Shown: positions 26,673 through 47,146, counted from the stretch's first letter. The stretch is 64,000 nucleotides of DNA from Deinococcus terrestris (GCF_009377345.1 NZ_WBSL01000001.1:743001-807000), one strand, 5' to 3'. Numbers and translations: made by a program. Notes: a model not told the origin generated them from the sequence alone.

Positions 26673-27157
26673 GTGCCCGGGCGCTCCGGCAGGCTGCGGC
26701 TGAGGCCCCCCAGCACCCCGTTCACGAAACGGCCCGAGTCCTCGCCGCCGAACTTACGGGCGATCCGGACGGCGCTCTCGATCACCGGGGGGTGCGGCTC
26801 GTCCGTATGCAGCAGTTCGTAGGTCGCCAGTCGCAGCACGTTGAGATCGGTCTGCGCCATCTGCCCGAAATCCCAGCCGCGAATGGTGCGGCGCAGCTGC
26901 TCGTCCACCTCGGCGCGGTGCGTGTCCAGCCCCTCCACAAGCTGCCGGGCGAAGGCCAGCGCTTCCTCGTTCAGCGGGGTGAAGGTGTCGTCACCCTCGC
27001 GCATCGCCCCCTCCGCGCGGGTGAAGACAGCGGACAGCGGCATGCCCGTGCTCGCTCCGCCGCCCCGCTCGGCCTCGAACAGCACGCGGAAGGCAAACTC
27101 GCGGGCGGCCCGGCGGGTACCGACGGGCGGCTGGGCACGGTCGCGGCGGCGGGTCAC
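26669..27157 (-). CDS. nusB: Transcription antitermination factor NusB
   Basis: 162 residues. NusB binds boxA RNA with S10 to prevent premature termination of rRNA operons. Family pattern: [18 protein letters not shown] at the N-terminus, then a helical core, [23 protein letters not shown], and [30 protein letters not shown] at the end (residues 121-150). It lies between the Asp23 gene (31 nt upstream) and folD (4-nt overlap), a usual neighbourhood in Firmicutes-like gene orders. Confidence 0.92.
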   Translation of the reverse strand: MTRRRDRAQPPVGTRRAAREFAFRVLFEAERGGGASTGMPLSAVFTRAEGAMREGDDTFTPLNEEALAFARQLVEGLDTHRAEVDEQLRRTIRGWDFGQMAQTDLNVLRLATYELLHTDEPHPPVIESAVRIARKFGGEDSGRFVNGVLGGLSRSLPERPGT

Positions 27158-27188
27158 AGGACCGCCCCTGACCGGAGGGTGAGCCGGA

Positions 27189-27530
27189 TCAAGCGGCCCC
27201 CTCGCGCGGCAGGGTCACGTTCAGCACGCTGACGTTGACGGCCTTGACCTTCAGGCCCGTCATCAGCTCGATGTTCTCGCAGACGGCGCCCTGCGCCTGC
27301 CGCGCCAGCCCCACGAGGCTGCGGCCGTACTCCACATTCAGGCCCACGTCCACGGTGACCTGTCCGCCCTCGCGGGTGACCCGCAGGGCACGGGGACGGC
27401 GCGGCCCGCCCTGCTGCCGCAGCACCTCGCCCACCTTGAGGGGCGCGGCGGCGATCTCCACGCCCTCAATGCCGTCCAGCGTCGTGGCGGCGATGTCCGT
27501 CAGGACACTTTTGCTGATGTCTACGTCCAT
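27189..27530 (-). CDS. Asp23/Gls24 family protein
   Basis: 113 residues. Pattern: [20 protein letters not shown], then [23 protein letters not shown], then [17 protein letters not shown], as in Asp23/Gls24 (YqhY-type). The YqhY homologues sit next to nusB and acc genes in Firmicutes and have been linked to lipid synthesis control; the role here is unknown. TACACT lies 10 nt upstream of the ATG, so the message probably has only a very short leader. It is the first gene of the nusB-folD operon. Confidence 0.88.
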   Translation of the reverse strand: MDVDISKSVLTDIAATTLDGIEGVEIAAAPLKVGEVLRQQGGPRRPRALRVTREGGQVTVDVGLNVEYGRSLVGLARQAQGAVCENIELMTGLKVKAVNVSVLNVTLPREGAA

Positions 27531-27567
27531 ATCAGCAAACAGTGTAGCCGCGGGAGGTGGGAGGCTT

Positions 27568-27620
27568 GCGGCGTGGGTCCAAGGAACGACGAGGCAAGGG
27601 GGCGACGTTCCTCACGCCGC
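27568..27620 (-). terminator. Bulged hairpin after ligA
   Basis: Two stacked perfect arms, GCGGCGTG / CACGCCGC (8 bp) and AGGAACG / CGTTCCT (7 bp), with a one-sided 6-nt bulge. No T-tract follows. It lies between ligA and the Asp23 gene promoter. Confidence 0.4.
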
Positions 27621-27642
27621 CCCCCTCTCACCAGGCCACGGG

Positions 27643-31133
<3,491 letters not shown>

Positions 31134-31152
31134 AGTTGGCTACAGCAGGACG

Positions 31153-31187
31153 GGAGGCGGCCTTCAGGGGCCGCCTCCTTCTTTTAT
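31153..31187 (+). terminator. Intrinsic terminator after BMP copy 2
   Basis: 10-bp perfect stem GGAGGCGGCC / GGCCGCCTCC with a 6-nt loop and a following TTCTTTTAT tract. Confidence 0.85.
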
Positions 31188-31450
31188 CTTCTTTTTGTGC
31201 GGACCAGGTAGAGCCTCACCAGCCTGTCGCCCCTCGCTGAGCCGAACTGGGGGAGTGGCCGCGAAGAGGGCGGCGCAGCCGCTCCAGACCTTACCTTTCT
31301 CCCCTTCATCCAGCCGCCCGCTATCCCCTTCCGGGGTGCTACAATGGCCCGTTTCAGAGCGGAGGGCGACCCCATCCTTACGCATCAGGCAGAATCCCCC
31401 GGCGGCGCGGGCCTGTGCCCGGAGGCCGCCGCCCCAAAGGAGTTTCCGGC
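31188..31450 (+). other. uvrA upstream region
   Basis: About 260 bp without a recognisable gene. It holds the TACAAT -10 at 31340, a GC-rich leader and the AAAGGAG ribosome site (31434-31440). No damage-response palindrome was seen by eye. Confidence 0.5.
31340..31345 (+). promoter_or_regulatory. -10 box TACAAT upstream of uvrA
   Basis: A good -10 about 105 nt before the uvrA start. No clear -35. Confidence 0.45.
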
Positions 31451-34476
<3,026 letters not shown>

Positions 34477-34480
<4 letters not shown>

Positions 34481-35112
34481 CCGGGGCGACCTCGGCTCCG
34501 GCAGCCCGCCCGGCGCGGGACCGCTCCGGCCTGCGCACGGCCCTGCGGCTGCTGGGCGGCTGGGCGCTGCTGGGCCTGCTGGCGTGGCTGATGTGGACTC
34601 CGGGCGCGTGGCCCGCGCTGCTGCTGGCCTGGGTGCTGCTGACCCTGCTGGCCGACGAGTTCGGGGGCTGGTTCGGGTATCTGGGCGTGTTGCTGGGCGG
34701 GCTGGCCTTTGCCGCACCGACGCCGGAGCCTGCCGGGTGGAGCGTGATCGTGCCGCTGGTGGGAGGAGCGCTGCTGGCCCTGCTGCTGGTCAAGCACTCC
34801 GGGGGGCCGTTCGTGCTGCCCTTCGCGGCGGCGATGTTCGCGCTGCCGCTGCTCGCGGTCGCCCGCTTCGGAACCAAACTGGACCCCAGCCTGACCCTGC
34901 CGAGCGAGCCCGCCTTCTTGAGAAACGCCCTGCTGGCGATGGCGGTGGGGCTGGGGGTCAGTCTGATTCGCCAGGTGACGGAAGCCGTGCTGCGGCGCCG
35001 GGCGCGGCGGCGAACGGCGGCACTGGCGGCGGCCGCGCCGCTCGCGGCCGTGACCTTCGAGTTTCCCGACCCCCCTGCACCCGAGGGAACTGACGCCCCG
35101 CGTCCCGGCTGA
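34477..35112 (+). CDS. Membrane protein coupled to uvrA
   Basis: 211 residues, GTG start in a GTGA overlap with the uvrA stop. At least four hydrophobic segments are seen ([28 protein letters not shown], a third near [27 protein letters not shown]). An Arg-rich stretch ([10 protein letters not shown]) precedes a Pro-rich C-terminus. The family is not recognised. The coupling to uvrA is suggestive of co-expression but does not show a repair role. A good intrinsic terminator follows, so uvrA and this gene form a two-gene operon. Confidence 0.75.
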
Positions 35113-35128
35113 CCCAGCCTGACCCGAC

Positions 35129-35156
35129 CGCCCCGCCACCCCCGGCGGGGCGTTTT
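35129..35156 (+). terminator. Intrinsic terminator of the uvrA operon
   Basis: 9-bp perfect stem CGCCCCGCC / GGCGGGGCG, 6-nt loop, TTTT. Confidence 0.85.
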
Positions 35157-35182
35157 GCCTGCCAGGGCACGGCAACTTGAAC

Positions 35183-35188
35183 TACACT
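35183..35188 (+). promoter_or_regulatory. -10 box TACACT, leaderless DsbA-like gene
   Basis: TACACT ends 6 nt before a GTG at 35195. This decides the start over an upstream TTG (35177) that overlaps the -10. Confidence 0.6.
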
Positions 35189-35194
35189 TCAGGG

Positions 35195-35890
35195 GTGACC
35201 CGACTGCAAGGCAACAACCAGAACCGCACGGTGCTGGTGATCGGCACGCTGATCGCCGCCCTCTTGATCGCGCTGGCCGTCTACGCGGTGCGCGGCAACG
35301 CCGGGGGTGGCGCGAGCGGCGACACCGTCGACTTTGATCTCGAAGGCCAGCCCGTGCTGGGACAGGCAGACGCTCCCGTGACGGTGGTCGTCTTCGAGGA
35401 CTTCAAGTGCCCCAACTGCAAGCGCTTCGAGGAGGAATTCCTGCCTGAAATCCGCTCGCAAAACCTCGACACCGGCAAGGCGAAGCTGGTGTCCATGAAC
35501 TTCCCCTTCCTGGCCGAGTCTGCCCGGCTGCCGGAAGACGACAGCAAGTACGCCGCGCAGGCCGTGGAATGCGCGTTTGTCCAGGGCGGCAGCGAGGCCT
35601 ACGAGAACCTCAAACAGATCATCTTCCGGGCACAGGGCCCGGAGAGCGCACTGTGGGCCACCAAGTCGCGCCTGAAGGAACTCGCGCAAAACGTCGAGGG
35701 GCTGGACCAGGCCCGCTTTGCGACCTGCCTGGACAACGATGAAACCGCCGCCGCCGTCGAAGCCGACGAGGCGCAGGCCCGCCGGGCCAATGCGAGCGGC
35801 ACCCCGGCGGTCTACGTCAACGGCAAGGCGGTCGAGAGCTATGACGCCGAGACGGTCGGCCGGGCCATTGACGCGGCGACCGCCAACTGA
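35195..35890 (+). CDS. DsbA/thioredoxin-fold disulfide oxidoreductase, membrane-anchored
   Basis: 231 residues with a GTG start. One N-terminal membrane anchor ([21 protein letters not shown], around residues 12-32) is followed by a DSBA-like thioredoxin domain. It has the CPNC active site in [16 protein letters not shown] near residue 71 and the cis-Pro loop in [15 protein letters not shown] near the C-terminus. This is the BdbD/thioredoxin_4 type that oxidises cysteines of exported proteins. The DsbB-like partner gene starts 6 nt downstream. An extra Cys pair (VECAFVQ and FATCLDN) is present. Confidence 0.9.
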   Translation: MTRLQGNNQNRTVLVIGTLIAALLIALAVYAVRGNAGGGASGDTVDFDLEGQPVLGQADAPVTVVVFEDFKCPNCKRFEEEFLPEIRSQNLDTGKAKLVSMNFPFLAESARLPEDDSKYAAQAVECAFVQGGSEAYENLKQIIFRAQGPESALWATKSRLKELAQNVEGLDQARFATCLDNDETAAAVEADEAQARRANASGTPAVYVNGKAVESYDAETVGRAIDAATAN

Positions 35891-35896
35891 GGCCCG

Positions 35897-36322
35897 GTGA
35901 CCCGCGACAATCGCCTCTATCTCGCCTGGGTCGTCGCGCTGGTGGCGACCCTGGGCAGCCTGTATTTCAGCGAGGTCCGGGGCTTCGCGCCCTGCGTGCT
36001 GTGCTGGTACCAGCGCGTCGCCATGTACCCGCTGGCGCTGCTGCTGGGCATCGCGGCCCTGCGCGGTGACCTGGGCATCCGGGGCTACGCGCTGCCGCTG
36101 GCGGGCATCGGCTGGCTGATCGCCCTGATTCAGAACTTGGAAGACTGGGGCGTGATCCCGGTCCTGCGGGTGTGCAGCGCGAACAACGCCGTGCCCTGCG
36201 ATGTGCACTGGCCGGTGTGGGGGGGAGCGCTGGCAGGACTGAACTCGGTGCTCACCATTCCGGTGCTCGCCATGATCGCCTTCACGCTGATTATCGGGCT
36301 GCTGAGCTGGCGGCGGGGGTAA
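35897..36322 (+). CDS. Disulfide bond formation protein, DsbB/BdbC type
   Basis: 141 residues with a GTG start and four predicted membrane segments. The first loop carries [13 protein letters not shown] (Cys34/Cys37 region). The second loop carries the partner cysteines in [15 protein letters not shown]. This small BdbC form passes electrons from the DsbA-like partner to quinone. With the upstream gene it makes a complete two-gene oxidative folding module, which suits Cys-containing secreted proteins. A hairpin terminator follows. Confidence 0.92.
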   Translation: MTRDNRLYLAWVVALVATLGSLYFSEVRGFAPCVLCWYQRVAMYPLALLLGIAALRGDLGIRGYALPLAGIGWLIALIQNLEDWGVIPVLRVCSANNAVPCDVHWPVWGGALAGLNSVLTIPVLAMIAFTLIIGLLSWRRG

Positions 36323-36343
36323 CACCTCCTTCCCGATAACCTG

Positions 36344-36374
36344 CCGGGCTGCCCTTCACCCTGGGGCAGCCCGG
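36344..36374. terminator. Hairpin between the Dsb pair and SDR gene
   Basis: 11-bp perfect stem CCGGGCTGCCC / GGGCAGCCCGG with a 9-nt loop; no long T-tract. Shared by convergent genes. Confidence 0.6.
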
Positions 36375-36391
36375 CTCGCGTCGATCGGCCG

Positions 36392-37180
36392 CTAGACGGG
36401 CCGCCCCGCCATCATGAAACTCGCTGTCATTCCGCCGTCGACGGGCAGGATCACCCCGGTCAGGAAGCTGGCCTCGGGACTGCCCAGGAAGTAAATCACC
36501 TGCGCGACCTCGCGCGGCTCGCCCAGGCGGCGCAGGGCGTGCAGGTCCTCGTAGTCGCGGCGGGTCTGCTCGGGGTCGCCCGACGCCGCGATGGCGGCCA
36601 AGACACTCTCGGTGGCGATGGCGCCGGGGGCCACGGCGTTGACCCGCACCCCGCGCGGAGCGAGGTCGAGGCTCATGGCACGGGTGAGGTTGACCAGGCC
36701 GCCCTTGCTGGCGTTGTAGGCAGCATTGTTCTGCTCGGCGAAGAGGCCCTGTACGCTCGCCACGTTGACGACCGCGCTGCCCGGCGCCATCAGGTCGATT
36801 AGCGCCCGCGTGAGCAGCAGCGGGGCCGTGAGGTTTACCCCCAGGGTGCGGCTCCAGCCCCGCTCGCTGACTTCCAGCACGCTGCCAGGAGCACCCTGGA
36901 AGGCCGCGTTGTTGACCAGAACCGCGACCCCACCCTCTTCCCGCGCCAAGCGCGTGATGCGCTCCCGTCCGGCAGCGGTGCTCACGTCGGCGCGGACGCG
37001 GGGGTGCCCCCGCAGGGCGGGCGGCAGGGTGAGGTCCACCCCCAGCACCCGGTGCCCCCGCTCGGCATACAGCTCGGCGATGGCCCGGCCGATGCCCCGC
37101 GCGGCACCGGTCACGACCACCACGCCGGGCGGCAGGGCGGGAGCGGAGGCCGGTACGGCAGTGAGGCGAGCACGGGTCAT
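36392..37180 (-). CDS. Short-chain dehydrogenase/reductase (classical SDR)
   Basis: 262 residues. The NAD(P) motif is [18 protein letters not shown] near residue 20. [11 protein letters not shown] follows near 90. The catalytic Ser is in [14 protein letters not shown], with YxxxK in [14 protein letters not shown] near residue 160. The C-terminal [20 protein letters not shown] is typical of FabG-like enzymes. The substrate is unknown. The start at 37180 is chosen because the Rossmann motif follows within 20 residues and the upstream part of the open frame overlaps the lysA leader. Confidence 0.85.
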   Translation of the reverse strand: MTRARLTAVPASAPALPPGVVVVTGAARGIGRAIAELYAERGHRVLGVDLTLPPALRGHPRVRADVSTAAGRERITRLAREEGGVAVLVNNAAFQGAPGSVLEVSERGWSRTLGVNLTAPLLLTRALIDLMAPGSAVVNVASVQGLFAEQNNAAYNASKGGLVNLTRAMSLDLAPRGVRVNAVAPGAIATESVLAAIAASGDPEQTRRDYEDLHALRRLGEPREVAQVIYFLGSPEASFLTGVILPVDGGMTASFMMAGRPV

Positions 37181-37423
37181 AGGGGCAGTGTGAGCCGCAG
37201 CCCCCTGCAGCCGCAAGCCCTGCACCCGCGAGCCGCGCCACGTCGCCCGGGGGGCGATCAAGATGGGGGGCATAACAGGATGAGAAAGCGGGCGACCGGA
37301 CGCTCCCGCAGCAGGGCCTGGGGCAGTCCGAGACTCTTTCCCCCTCCGGTGGGACGGCTCCCCGGTCCCAGGGGGCGCTTTTTCAGACCACTTCGGGTAT
37401 CACTGGGAGGTGAACTGCCCGTC

Positions 37424-38587
<1,164 letters not shown>

Positions 38588-38622
38588 CGGGCACGCGCCG
38601 GGACGTTCGCCCTGCCCTCGGC

Positions 38623-38628
38623 TATCAT
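38623..38628 (+). promoter_or_regulatory. -10 box TATCAT, leaderless TetR gene
   Basis: TATCAT ends 6 nt before GTG 38635; no ribosome site. Confidence 0.55.
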
Positions 38629-38634
38629 GCGGGC

Positions 38635-40208
<1,574 letters not shown>

Positions 40209-40225
40209 GCGGGGCGAATATCCGT

Positions 40226-40258
40226 CAGAGGCGGGGGCTCACGGGCCTCTGCCTCTTT
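40226..40258 (+). terminator. Terminator after terC
   Basis: 7-bp stem CAGAGGC / GCCTCTG followed by CCTCTTTCTT. The stop codon of the convergent gene lies inside the loop. Confidence 0.6.
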
Positions 40259-40604
40259 CTTGCTTCCTATTTGGGACTGTAACTGAAGCGATCTCACGCT
40301 CACCCTGAAGCAGCACCAGCCGCAAGCCCGTGGCTTCAACGACGATTTCCGGCGAGGCGGTGGCCCAGGCTCCGGGGTGCGTCCCCTCCCCGCCCAGGCC
40401 ACGCAGCCAGATGTCCTGAGCGGTGCTCAGCAGTTGCCACGCCGCGTTCTCCAGCTCACCCTCCGCCAACCCAACCACGCTGTCTATCCGGCCATCCCAC
40501 AGGATGACGACCTCCCGGTCCCCTTCCTGCACCTCCCCGAAGCCCAAACGCGGGCCGAACAGCTCGCGCAGGGCCGTCAGCAGCGGCTCAAGCCTCACGC
40601 TCAC
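40239..40604 (-). CDS. Hypothetical protein downstream of the EndoIII-like gene
   Basis: 121 residues with a GTG start at 40604 (or GTG 40598). The family is not recognised. It reads as one alpha/beta domain: LEPLLTALRELFGPRLGFGE, then REVVILWDGRIDSVVG, then ASPEIVVEATGLRLVLLQG. No membrane segment or signal. It overlaps the end of the glycosylase gene by 17 nt, so the two are likely cotranscribed. Confidence 0.55.
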   Translation of the reverse strand: MSVRLEPLLTALRELFGPRLGFGEVQEGDREVVILWDGRIDSVVGLAEGELENAAWQLLSTAQDIWLRGLGGEGTHPGAWATASPEIVVEATGLRLVLLQGEREIASVTVPNRKQERGRGP

Positions 40605-41313
40605 CGCTCAGGAACAGCCCCGCCGAGGGGCAGAGGTCGCGCAGCACGCAGACCTCACAGCGGGGGCGGCGGGCCAGGCAGGTCTGGCGGCCGTGGCGGA
40701 TGGTGGCGACGTGGGCGGCGTAGCGGACGCTCCACTCGGGCGGCAATACCTCGTCGAACCAGCGCTCGATCTTGAGGAGACTCCAGCGGGCGGGCACGAG
40801 GTCCAGCCGCGCCGCCACCCGCCCGATGTGGTTCTCGACCGGGATGGCGGGGCGGGCGAGGTCGAACAGCATCAGCAGCGAGGCCGTTTTCATCCCCACA
40901 CCAGGCAGCGATTCGAGCAGCGCCCGCACCTCCCCGTCTGGCAAGGAGCGCAGGTCACGCAGGCTGAGGTGGCCCTGGCTTTCCTCCAGGCGGTGCAGCA
41001 CGTTCCAGATGTAGTCGGCCTTCATCCGCGCCAGGCCGCCGCCCGCGCCGCGCAGGGTGGCCTCCACCCCGTCGGGGCCATCCGCGAGGGCCGCCTCCCA
41101 GACCGGGTAGGCGGCTTTCAGGGCCGCGAACTGCCGCCGAGTGACCGTCCCCGTGTTCTGCTGCGCCAGAATCGTTCCCACGAGGTCGTCGAGCGGCTCG
41201 GGGCTGACGCGGGGCGCGGGGAGGGTGGGCAGGTAGGCCTCGCGGAGCCTGCGCAGCACCTCGGACAGATGCGGTGGCGGCGGGGCCTCCTGGGCGGGGG
41301 TGGGGCGCGGCAC
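40588..41313 (-). CDS. Endonuclease III-like DNA glycosylase with altered catalytic acid
   Basis: 241 residues. The helix-hairpin-helix is LESLPGVGMKTASLLML with the catalytic Lys at 142. The [4Fe-4S] ligands Cys212, 219, 222 and 228 have the classical C-x6-C-x2-C-x5-C spacing. The catalytic Asp of EndoIII (the VDTH motif) is replaced by Glu160 in IPVENHIGRV. Deinococcus has several EndoIII paralogues and at least some are known to behave atypically, so activity on oxidised pyrimidines should not be assumed. An extended N-terminus is Pro-rich. Followed by a small hypothetical gene. Confidence 0.85.
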   Translation of the reverse strand: MPRPTPAQEAPPPPHLSEVLRRLREAYLPTLPAPRVSPEPLDDLVGTILAQQNTGTVTRRQFAALKAAYPVWEAALADGPDGVEATLRGAGGGLARMKADYIWNVLHRLEESQGHLSLRDLRSLPDGEVRALLESLPGVGMKTASLLMLFDLARPAIPVENHIGRVAARLDLVPARWSLLKIERWFDEVLPPEWSVRYAAHVATIRHGRQTCLARRPRCEVCVLRDLCPSAGLFLSGEREA

Positions 41314-41328
41314 GGGGGGGGGCTTGGC

Positions 41329-41910
41329 TTACTGCTGGGCGCGGAGGCGGGTGCGGTTTCCGGCGCCGTCCACGGCCTCCACGTCGGCGTAGACGCCGGT
41401 GGTTTCGGCGTAGAACTCCACCCGCGTGCCGGAGGTGATGTTCAGGCGCTTGCCGTCCACGAGGACCTCAGTGACCCGGTTGTCGTCGGTCGCCACGCCC
41501 GTGACCCGAATCAGGGTGCCGCTGCGCTCAAAGCGGGTCACCTTGAGGACCGGAGGCTTGCCGTCCACCGTGATGGGCACCTCCAGCAGGCTCTTGTTGC
41601 CCGCCGCGTCGAGGGCACCGATCAGGTAGGTCGCCTTGTTGCCCTGCACCCGCGTCTGGTAGGCGAAGTTGGCGATCTTGCGGCTGCCCTTCTCGATGGG
41701 AATCGCTTTGCCGTCCACCGTGATGCGCTCGACCCCCCGGTCGTCGAGGGCGTAGCCCCGGATGGTAAAGGCCCGCGCCTGCCCCACCCCGCCGCCATCG
41801 GGACTGGTGATCACGATGCGCGGCTTGAAGGAGTCAGCTTTGCGGGCGCAGCCTCCCAGCAGGGGCGCGAGCAGCAGCAGGGCGAGGGGGGCAGCGGCAG
41901 CGCGGCGCAT
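41329..41910 (-). CDS. Lipoprotein with Ig-like repeats
   Basis: 193 residues. The signal peptide ends in the lipobox LLGGC (Cys near residue 21), so it should be lipid-anchored outside the membrane. Two or three similar beta segments follow: RIVITSPDGGGVGQARAFTI, ALDDRGVERITVDGKAI, ALDAAGNKSLLEVPITVDGK, VATDDNRVTEVLVDGKR and AVDGAGNRTRLR. This is the pattern of Ig-like/Big domains. No enzymatic motif is seen. It may be a surface or binding protein. TATACT (complement of 41918-41923) is 7 nt before the ATG. Confidence 0.82.
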   Translation of the reverse strand: MRRAAAAPLALLLLAPLLGGCARKADSFKPRIVITSPDGGGVGQARAFTIRGYALDDRGVERITVDGKAIPIEKGSRKIANFAYQTRVQGNKATYLIGALDAAGNKSLLEVPITVDGKPPVLKVTRFERSGTLIRVTGVATDDNRVTEVLVDGKRLNITSGTRVEFYAETTGVYADVEAVDGAGNRTRLRAQQ

Positions 41911-41917
41911 GGGGACA

Positions 41918-41923
41918 AGTATA
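41918..41923 (-). promoter_or_regulatory. -10 box TATACT, leaderless lipoprotein gene
   Basis: Strong -10 ending 7 nt before the ATG at 41910; no ribosome site. Confidence 0.65.
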
Positions 41924-41970
41924 GCGGGGCTGCCGCTCCTTGCTCGAAGCGGGGTGCTTTAATACCGCCC

Positions 41971-43094
<1,124 letters not shown>

Positions 43095-43098
<4 letters not shown>

Positions 43099-43733
43099 GT
43101 CCGGCTCCGGTGCGTGGCCCCGAACACCTCACCCTCGCGCTGCCCAAGGGGCGCGTCCTCGCCGAGTCGGCTGCCCTGCTCACCCAGGCTGGCCTGCCGC
43201 TGGAATTGCCCGGTCCCTCACGGGCGCTGCGGCATGAGTTTCCGGGGCTGACCGTGCTGGAGTTGCGCAATCAGGACGTGCCCGTCTATGTGGACCTCGG
43301 CGTGGCCGACTTCGGCATCGTCGGGAAGGACGTGCTGGTGGAGTCGGGCCGGGCCGTGTTCGAGCCGGTGGACCTCCGATTCGCGGCCTGCCGCCTCTCG
43401 CTGATTCGGGAGGTGGGGGCGGCGGGGCCGATCACGCGGGTTGCCACCAAGTACCCCCGCTCGGCCCGCGCCTACCTCGCCGCGCAGGGCATCCCCGCTG
43501 AGATCGTCAAGCTCTCGGGCAACATCGAACTCGCCGCGCTGACGGGCCTCGCCGACGCGGTGGTGGACCTCGTGCAGACCGGGGGCACCCTGCGGGCCAA
43601 CGGGCTGGAGGAACGCGACGTGCTGTTTCACTCCTCCGCCCGCCTGGTGGTCAACCGCACCGCCCTCAAGCTGCGGCGCGAGCGGCTGCGCCCACTGATC
43701 GAGCGGCTGCGGGAATTGGTGGCAGCGGGGTGA
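43095..43733 (+). CDS. hisG: ATP phosphoribosyltransferase, short form
   Basis: 212 residues, lacking the C-terminal regulatory domain, so it needs HisZ, encoded just upstream. It condenses ATP and PRPP in histidine synthesis. Visible pattern: [53 protein letters not shown], and the PRPP loop [20 protein letters not shown]. Start and stop overlap both neighbours by 4 nt. Only these two his genes are in the window, so the rest of the pathway is elsewhere. Confidence 0.95.
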
Positions 43734-44371
43734 GTCTGGGCGGGGGTTCAGCGGTGGGGCGGCTCATCGTCGTCAACGGAACGTCCAGCGCGGGCAAGAC
43801 CACCTTCTGTGAGGCGCTGCAAGACGCCCTCCCCGACCCCTACCTGCTCACGAGCTACGACATCTTCTGGGCGAGCATGCCCGCCCGCTACTTCCCCTGG
43901 GAAACGCACGAGGAGGACGGCGTTCGGTACGTGACCGCAGAGCAGGCGGGGCGGCCCAGCACCACGCTGGAACTTGGTCCTGTAGGCCAGCGCACCGTGT
44001 CGGGTGCCCATCACGCCGTGGCCGCGCTGCTGGCTTCGGGGGTCAACGTGATCGCGGACGTGCTGTTCCTGCACCCCGACTGGTTCGCGGAAGCGAGGCG
44101 GCTGTGGACTCCCTTCGCCCCGTTGTGGATTGCCCTCAAGCCCCCTCTGACCGTCAGCGAGGAGTGGGAGGCACGGCGGGAAGCGACCCTGGCGGGCCGA
44201 CCCACTGGCCTGGCGCGGGGCCTCTTCGCCGCGGTGCACGCGCACAGTCCCCCAGACCTCACCCTTGATCCCTCGCGGTGTCACCCGGACGAGCTGGCCC
44301 GGTCGGTCGCCGCGTGGGTGGGCCGAGGATGTCCCCATCCTTTTGATGGGATGGGAGCATTCAACCGCTAG
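43730..44371 (+). CDS. Chloramphenicol phosphotransferase-like P-loop kinase
   Basis: 213 residues, GTG start in a GTGA overlap with hisG. The Walker A is in [19 protein letters not shown] near residue 18. The CPT-like pattern continues with [28 protein letters not shown] and a basic segment [12 protein letters not shown]. It may phosphorylate a small molecule; chloramphenicol itself is not implied. The coupling to hisG looks like positional convenience. It converges on patB with 4 nt overlap. Confidence 0.78.
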   Translation: MSLGGGSAVGRLIVVNGTSSAGKTTFCEALQDALPDPYLLTSYDIFWASMPARYFPWETHEEDGVRYVTAEQAGRPSTTLELGPVGQRTVSGAHHAVAALLASGVNVIADVLFLHPDWFAEARRLWTPFAPLWIALKPPLTVSEEWEARREATLAGRPTGLARGLFAAVHAHSPPDLTLDPSRCHPDELARSVAAWVGRGCPHPFDGMGAFNR

Positions 44372-45633
44372 TCTCCCACCGGACCCTCGCGTTCCAGCGC
44401 CGCCGTCATCCGCTCCAGCGCCTCGATCAGAATCGGGCGGCTGGTGGCAAAGTTGACCCGCACACAGCCCTGGTAGCGGACGCCCTCCTCGCCGGGTGCG
44501 AAGAGGGGACCGCCCTGCACGGCGACGCGGGCCTCATCCAACAGGAATTGCCCCATGTCGGCCGCGCGGGGGTGGCCCCGGAGGTCCAGCCAGCCGAGAT
44601 AGGTCGCCTCGGGCGGCGAGAAGCGTGCCCAGGGCAGCCGCGCCTCCACGAAGGCCGCCATCACATCGCGGTTGCCGCGCAGGTAGGCGACCGTCTCCTG
44701 CAACCATAGCCCCGCCCCCTCCAGCGCCGCCCGCCACGCGGTCACACTCAGGGTGGAGGGGTGGCCCATCAGCCCGCCCGCCGCCCCGCGCACCCGCTTG
44801 ATCAGCTCGGGGTCGTGCCCGACCATTACGCCGATGCCCAGGCCCGCCGTGTTGTAGGCCTTGGCGGGGCCAGTCAGCGTCACCGTGCGGGAGCGCACGC
44901 GGGGGTCGGCGGCGAAGGCCTCGAAGGGCACGTCCGAGAGCCGCAGGTCGGCGTGCAGTTCGTCCGACATGACATACAGGTCGTGGCGCAGCACGAAGTC
45001 GCGCAGCCGCGCCAGTTCTTCCGCGTCCCAGACGCGCCCGCTGGGGTTGTGCGGATGGCACAGCAGCAGCAGGCGGCAGCCGAGGGCAGCGGCCTCCATC
45101 GCGTCCCAGTCGATCTCCCAGCGTCCACCCGATTCCTGCGGTTCCTGCAATGGCGCGGCGGCCACCTGGCGGCCCTGGGTCGTGATCGCCTGGTGAAAGG
45201 GGTAGTAGATCGGCGTCATGGTCAGGACCGGCTCGTCCGGCACACTCAGGGCCGCGACCGCCGCATAGATGCCCGGCACCACCCCCGGAATGAAGGAGAA
45301 GCCCTCTTTCGGCAGGTCGGTCAGGCCGTGGCCCGCGAGCTTGTCCTGAAGGGCCGCGATCAGGTGGGCATCCCCCATCATCTGCCCGTAGCCCAGCCCG
45401 CGCGTCAGACGCTCCTGCAACGCCTCCACGATGGCGGACGCGACCGGAAAGTCCATGTCGGCCACCCAGAGAGGCAGCACGTCCTCGGGGTAGAAGGTCC
45501 ATTTCAGGCTGTCGGGGTGGCGCAGCGTGGCCGGGTCAAGGGAGCTGTAGGGGGAGGCGGCGGCAGGCTCGGGGGCCAGTTCCGGCCCCTCCAGCTCGGG
45601 CGGGTCCGGGATGGGCAGGTCGGGGTGGGTCAT
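44368..45633 (-). CDS. patB: MalY/PatB-type PLP aminotransferase (C-S lyase)
   Basis: 421 residues with a Pro/Glu-rich extension of about 30 residues before the fold begins at LDPATLRHPDSLKW. MalY/PatB features are LPLWVADMDFPVASAI, GYGQMMGDAHLIAALQ, LLCHPHNPSGRVWDAEEL, VMSDELHADL and the PLP Lys in LTGPAKAYNTAGLGIG. These enzymes cleave cystathionine or related C-S bonds. TATGCT (complement of 45640-45645) is 6 nt before the ATG, indicating a leaderless message. It lies downstream of aspS on the same strand with a 29-nt gap. Confidence 0.9.
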   Translation of the reverse strand: MTHPDLPIPDPPELEGPELAPEPAAASPYSSLDPATLRHPDSLKWTFYPEDVLPLWVADMDFPVASAIVEALQERLTRGLGYGQMMGDAHLIAALQDKLAGHGLTDLPKEGFSFIPGVVPGIYAAVAALSVPDEPVLTMTPIYYPFHQAITTQGRQVAAAPLQEPQESGGRWEIDWDAMEAAALGCRLLLLCHPHNPSGRVWDAEELARLRDFVLRHDLYVMSDELHADLRLSDVPFEAFAADPRVRSRTVTLTGPAKAYNTAGLGIGVMVGHDPELIKRVRGAAGGLMGHPSTLSVTAWRAALEGAGLWLQETVAYLRGNRDVMAAFVEARLPWARFSPPEATYLGWLDLRGHPRAADMGQFLLDEARVAVQGGPLFAPGEEGVRYQGCVRVNFATSRPILIEALERMTAALEREGPVGD

Positions 45634-45662
45634 GGGAGGAGCATAGACCCACCCGGCGACCT

Positions 45663-46949
<1,287 letters not shown>

Positions 46950-46987
46950 GGGTGGTCTCCTGGAACAGGCGGGGCGAAACAGGCAAG

Positions 46988-47042
46988 CCCCCGACTCCTG
47001 TGATGGGGGTCGGGGGCGCGGCAATCTGCGGCGAGACGTCCC
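46988..47042 (-). promoter_or_regulatory. Putative attenuator hairpin region in the aspS leader
   Basis: On the minus strand, after the leader ORF stop, a hairpin GCCCCCGAC / GTCGGGGGC (arms near 47009-47017 and 46987-46995, about 13-nt loop) can form. A small hairpin CCCC-GGTA-GGGG spans the leader stop codon (near 47040-47051). The G-run beside the stop can alternatively pair with the C-runs of the later hairpin, so the structures compete. A T-tract is weak (CTTGCCTGTTT), so control could act on transcription or on translation. Confidence 0.45.
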
Positions 47043-47093
47043 CTACCGGGGATCGTCATTCACGTTCGCGGGGGTGACGTGAGCCGCACTCAT
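47043..47093 (-). CDS. Putative 16-aa leader peptide of aspS with Asn/Asp codons
   Basis: The ORF reads MSAAHVTPANVNDDPR then TAG. TACACT (complement of 47101-47106) ends 7 nt before the ATG, the leaderless layout used by neighbouring real genes. The codons AAC GTG AAT GAC GAT include both Asn and both Asp codons just before the stop. AspRS2 charges both tRNA-Asp and tRNA-Asn, so stalling here would report exactly on its products. It ends 93 nt before the aspS ATG. Expression and function are inferred. Confidence 0.6.
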   Translation of the reverse strand: MSAAHVTPANVNDDPR

Positions 47094-47100
47094 GCCGGGA

Positions 47101-47106
47101 AGTGTA
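47101..47106 (-). promoter_or_regulatory. -10 box TACACT of the aspS leader transcript
   Basis: Ends 7 nt before the leader-peptide ATG. Divergent from the TATCTT box at 47147. Confidence 0.55.
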
Positions 47107-47146
47107 GCGGGCGCACCCTGAGGCGTCAACGCGGGGGGCCGGGGGG

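Noticed and set aside
40423..41970. Upstream extension of the hisZ frame
   Set aside because: Only the part from GTG 41971 has HisZ homology; the rest is antisense to the EndoIII-like and lipoprotein genes.
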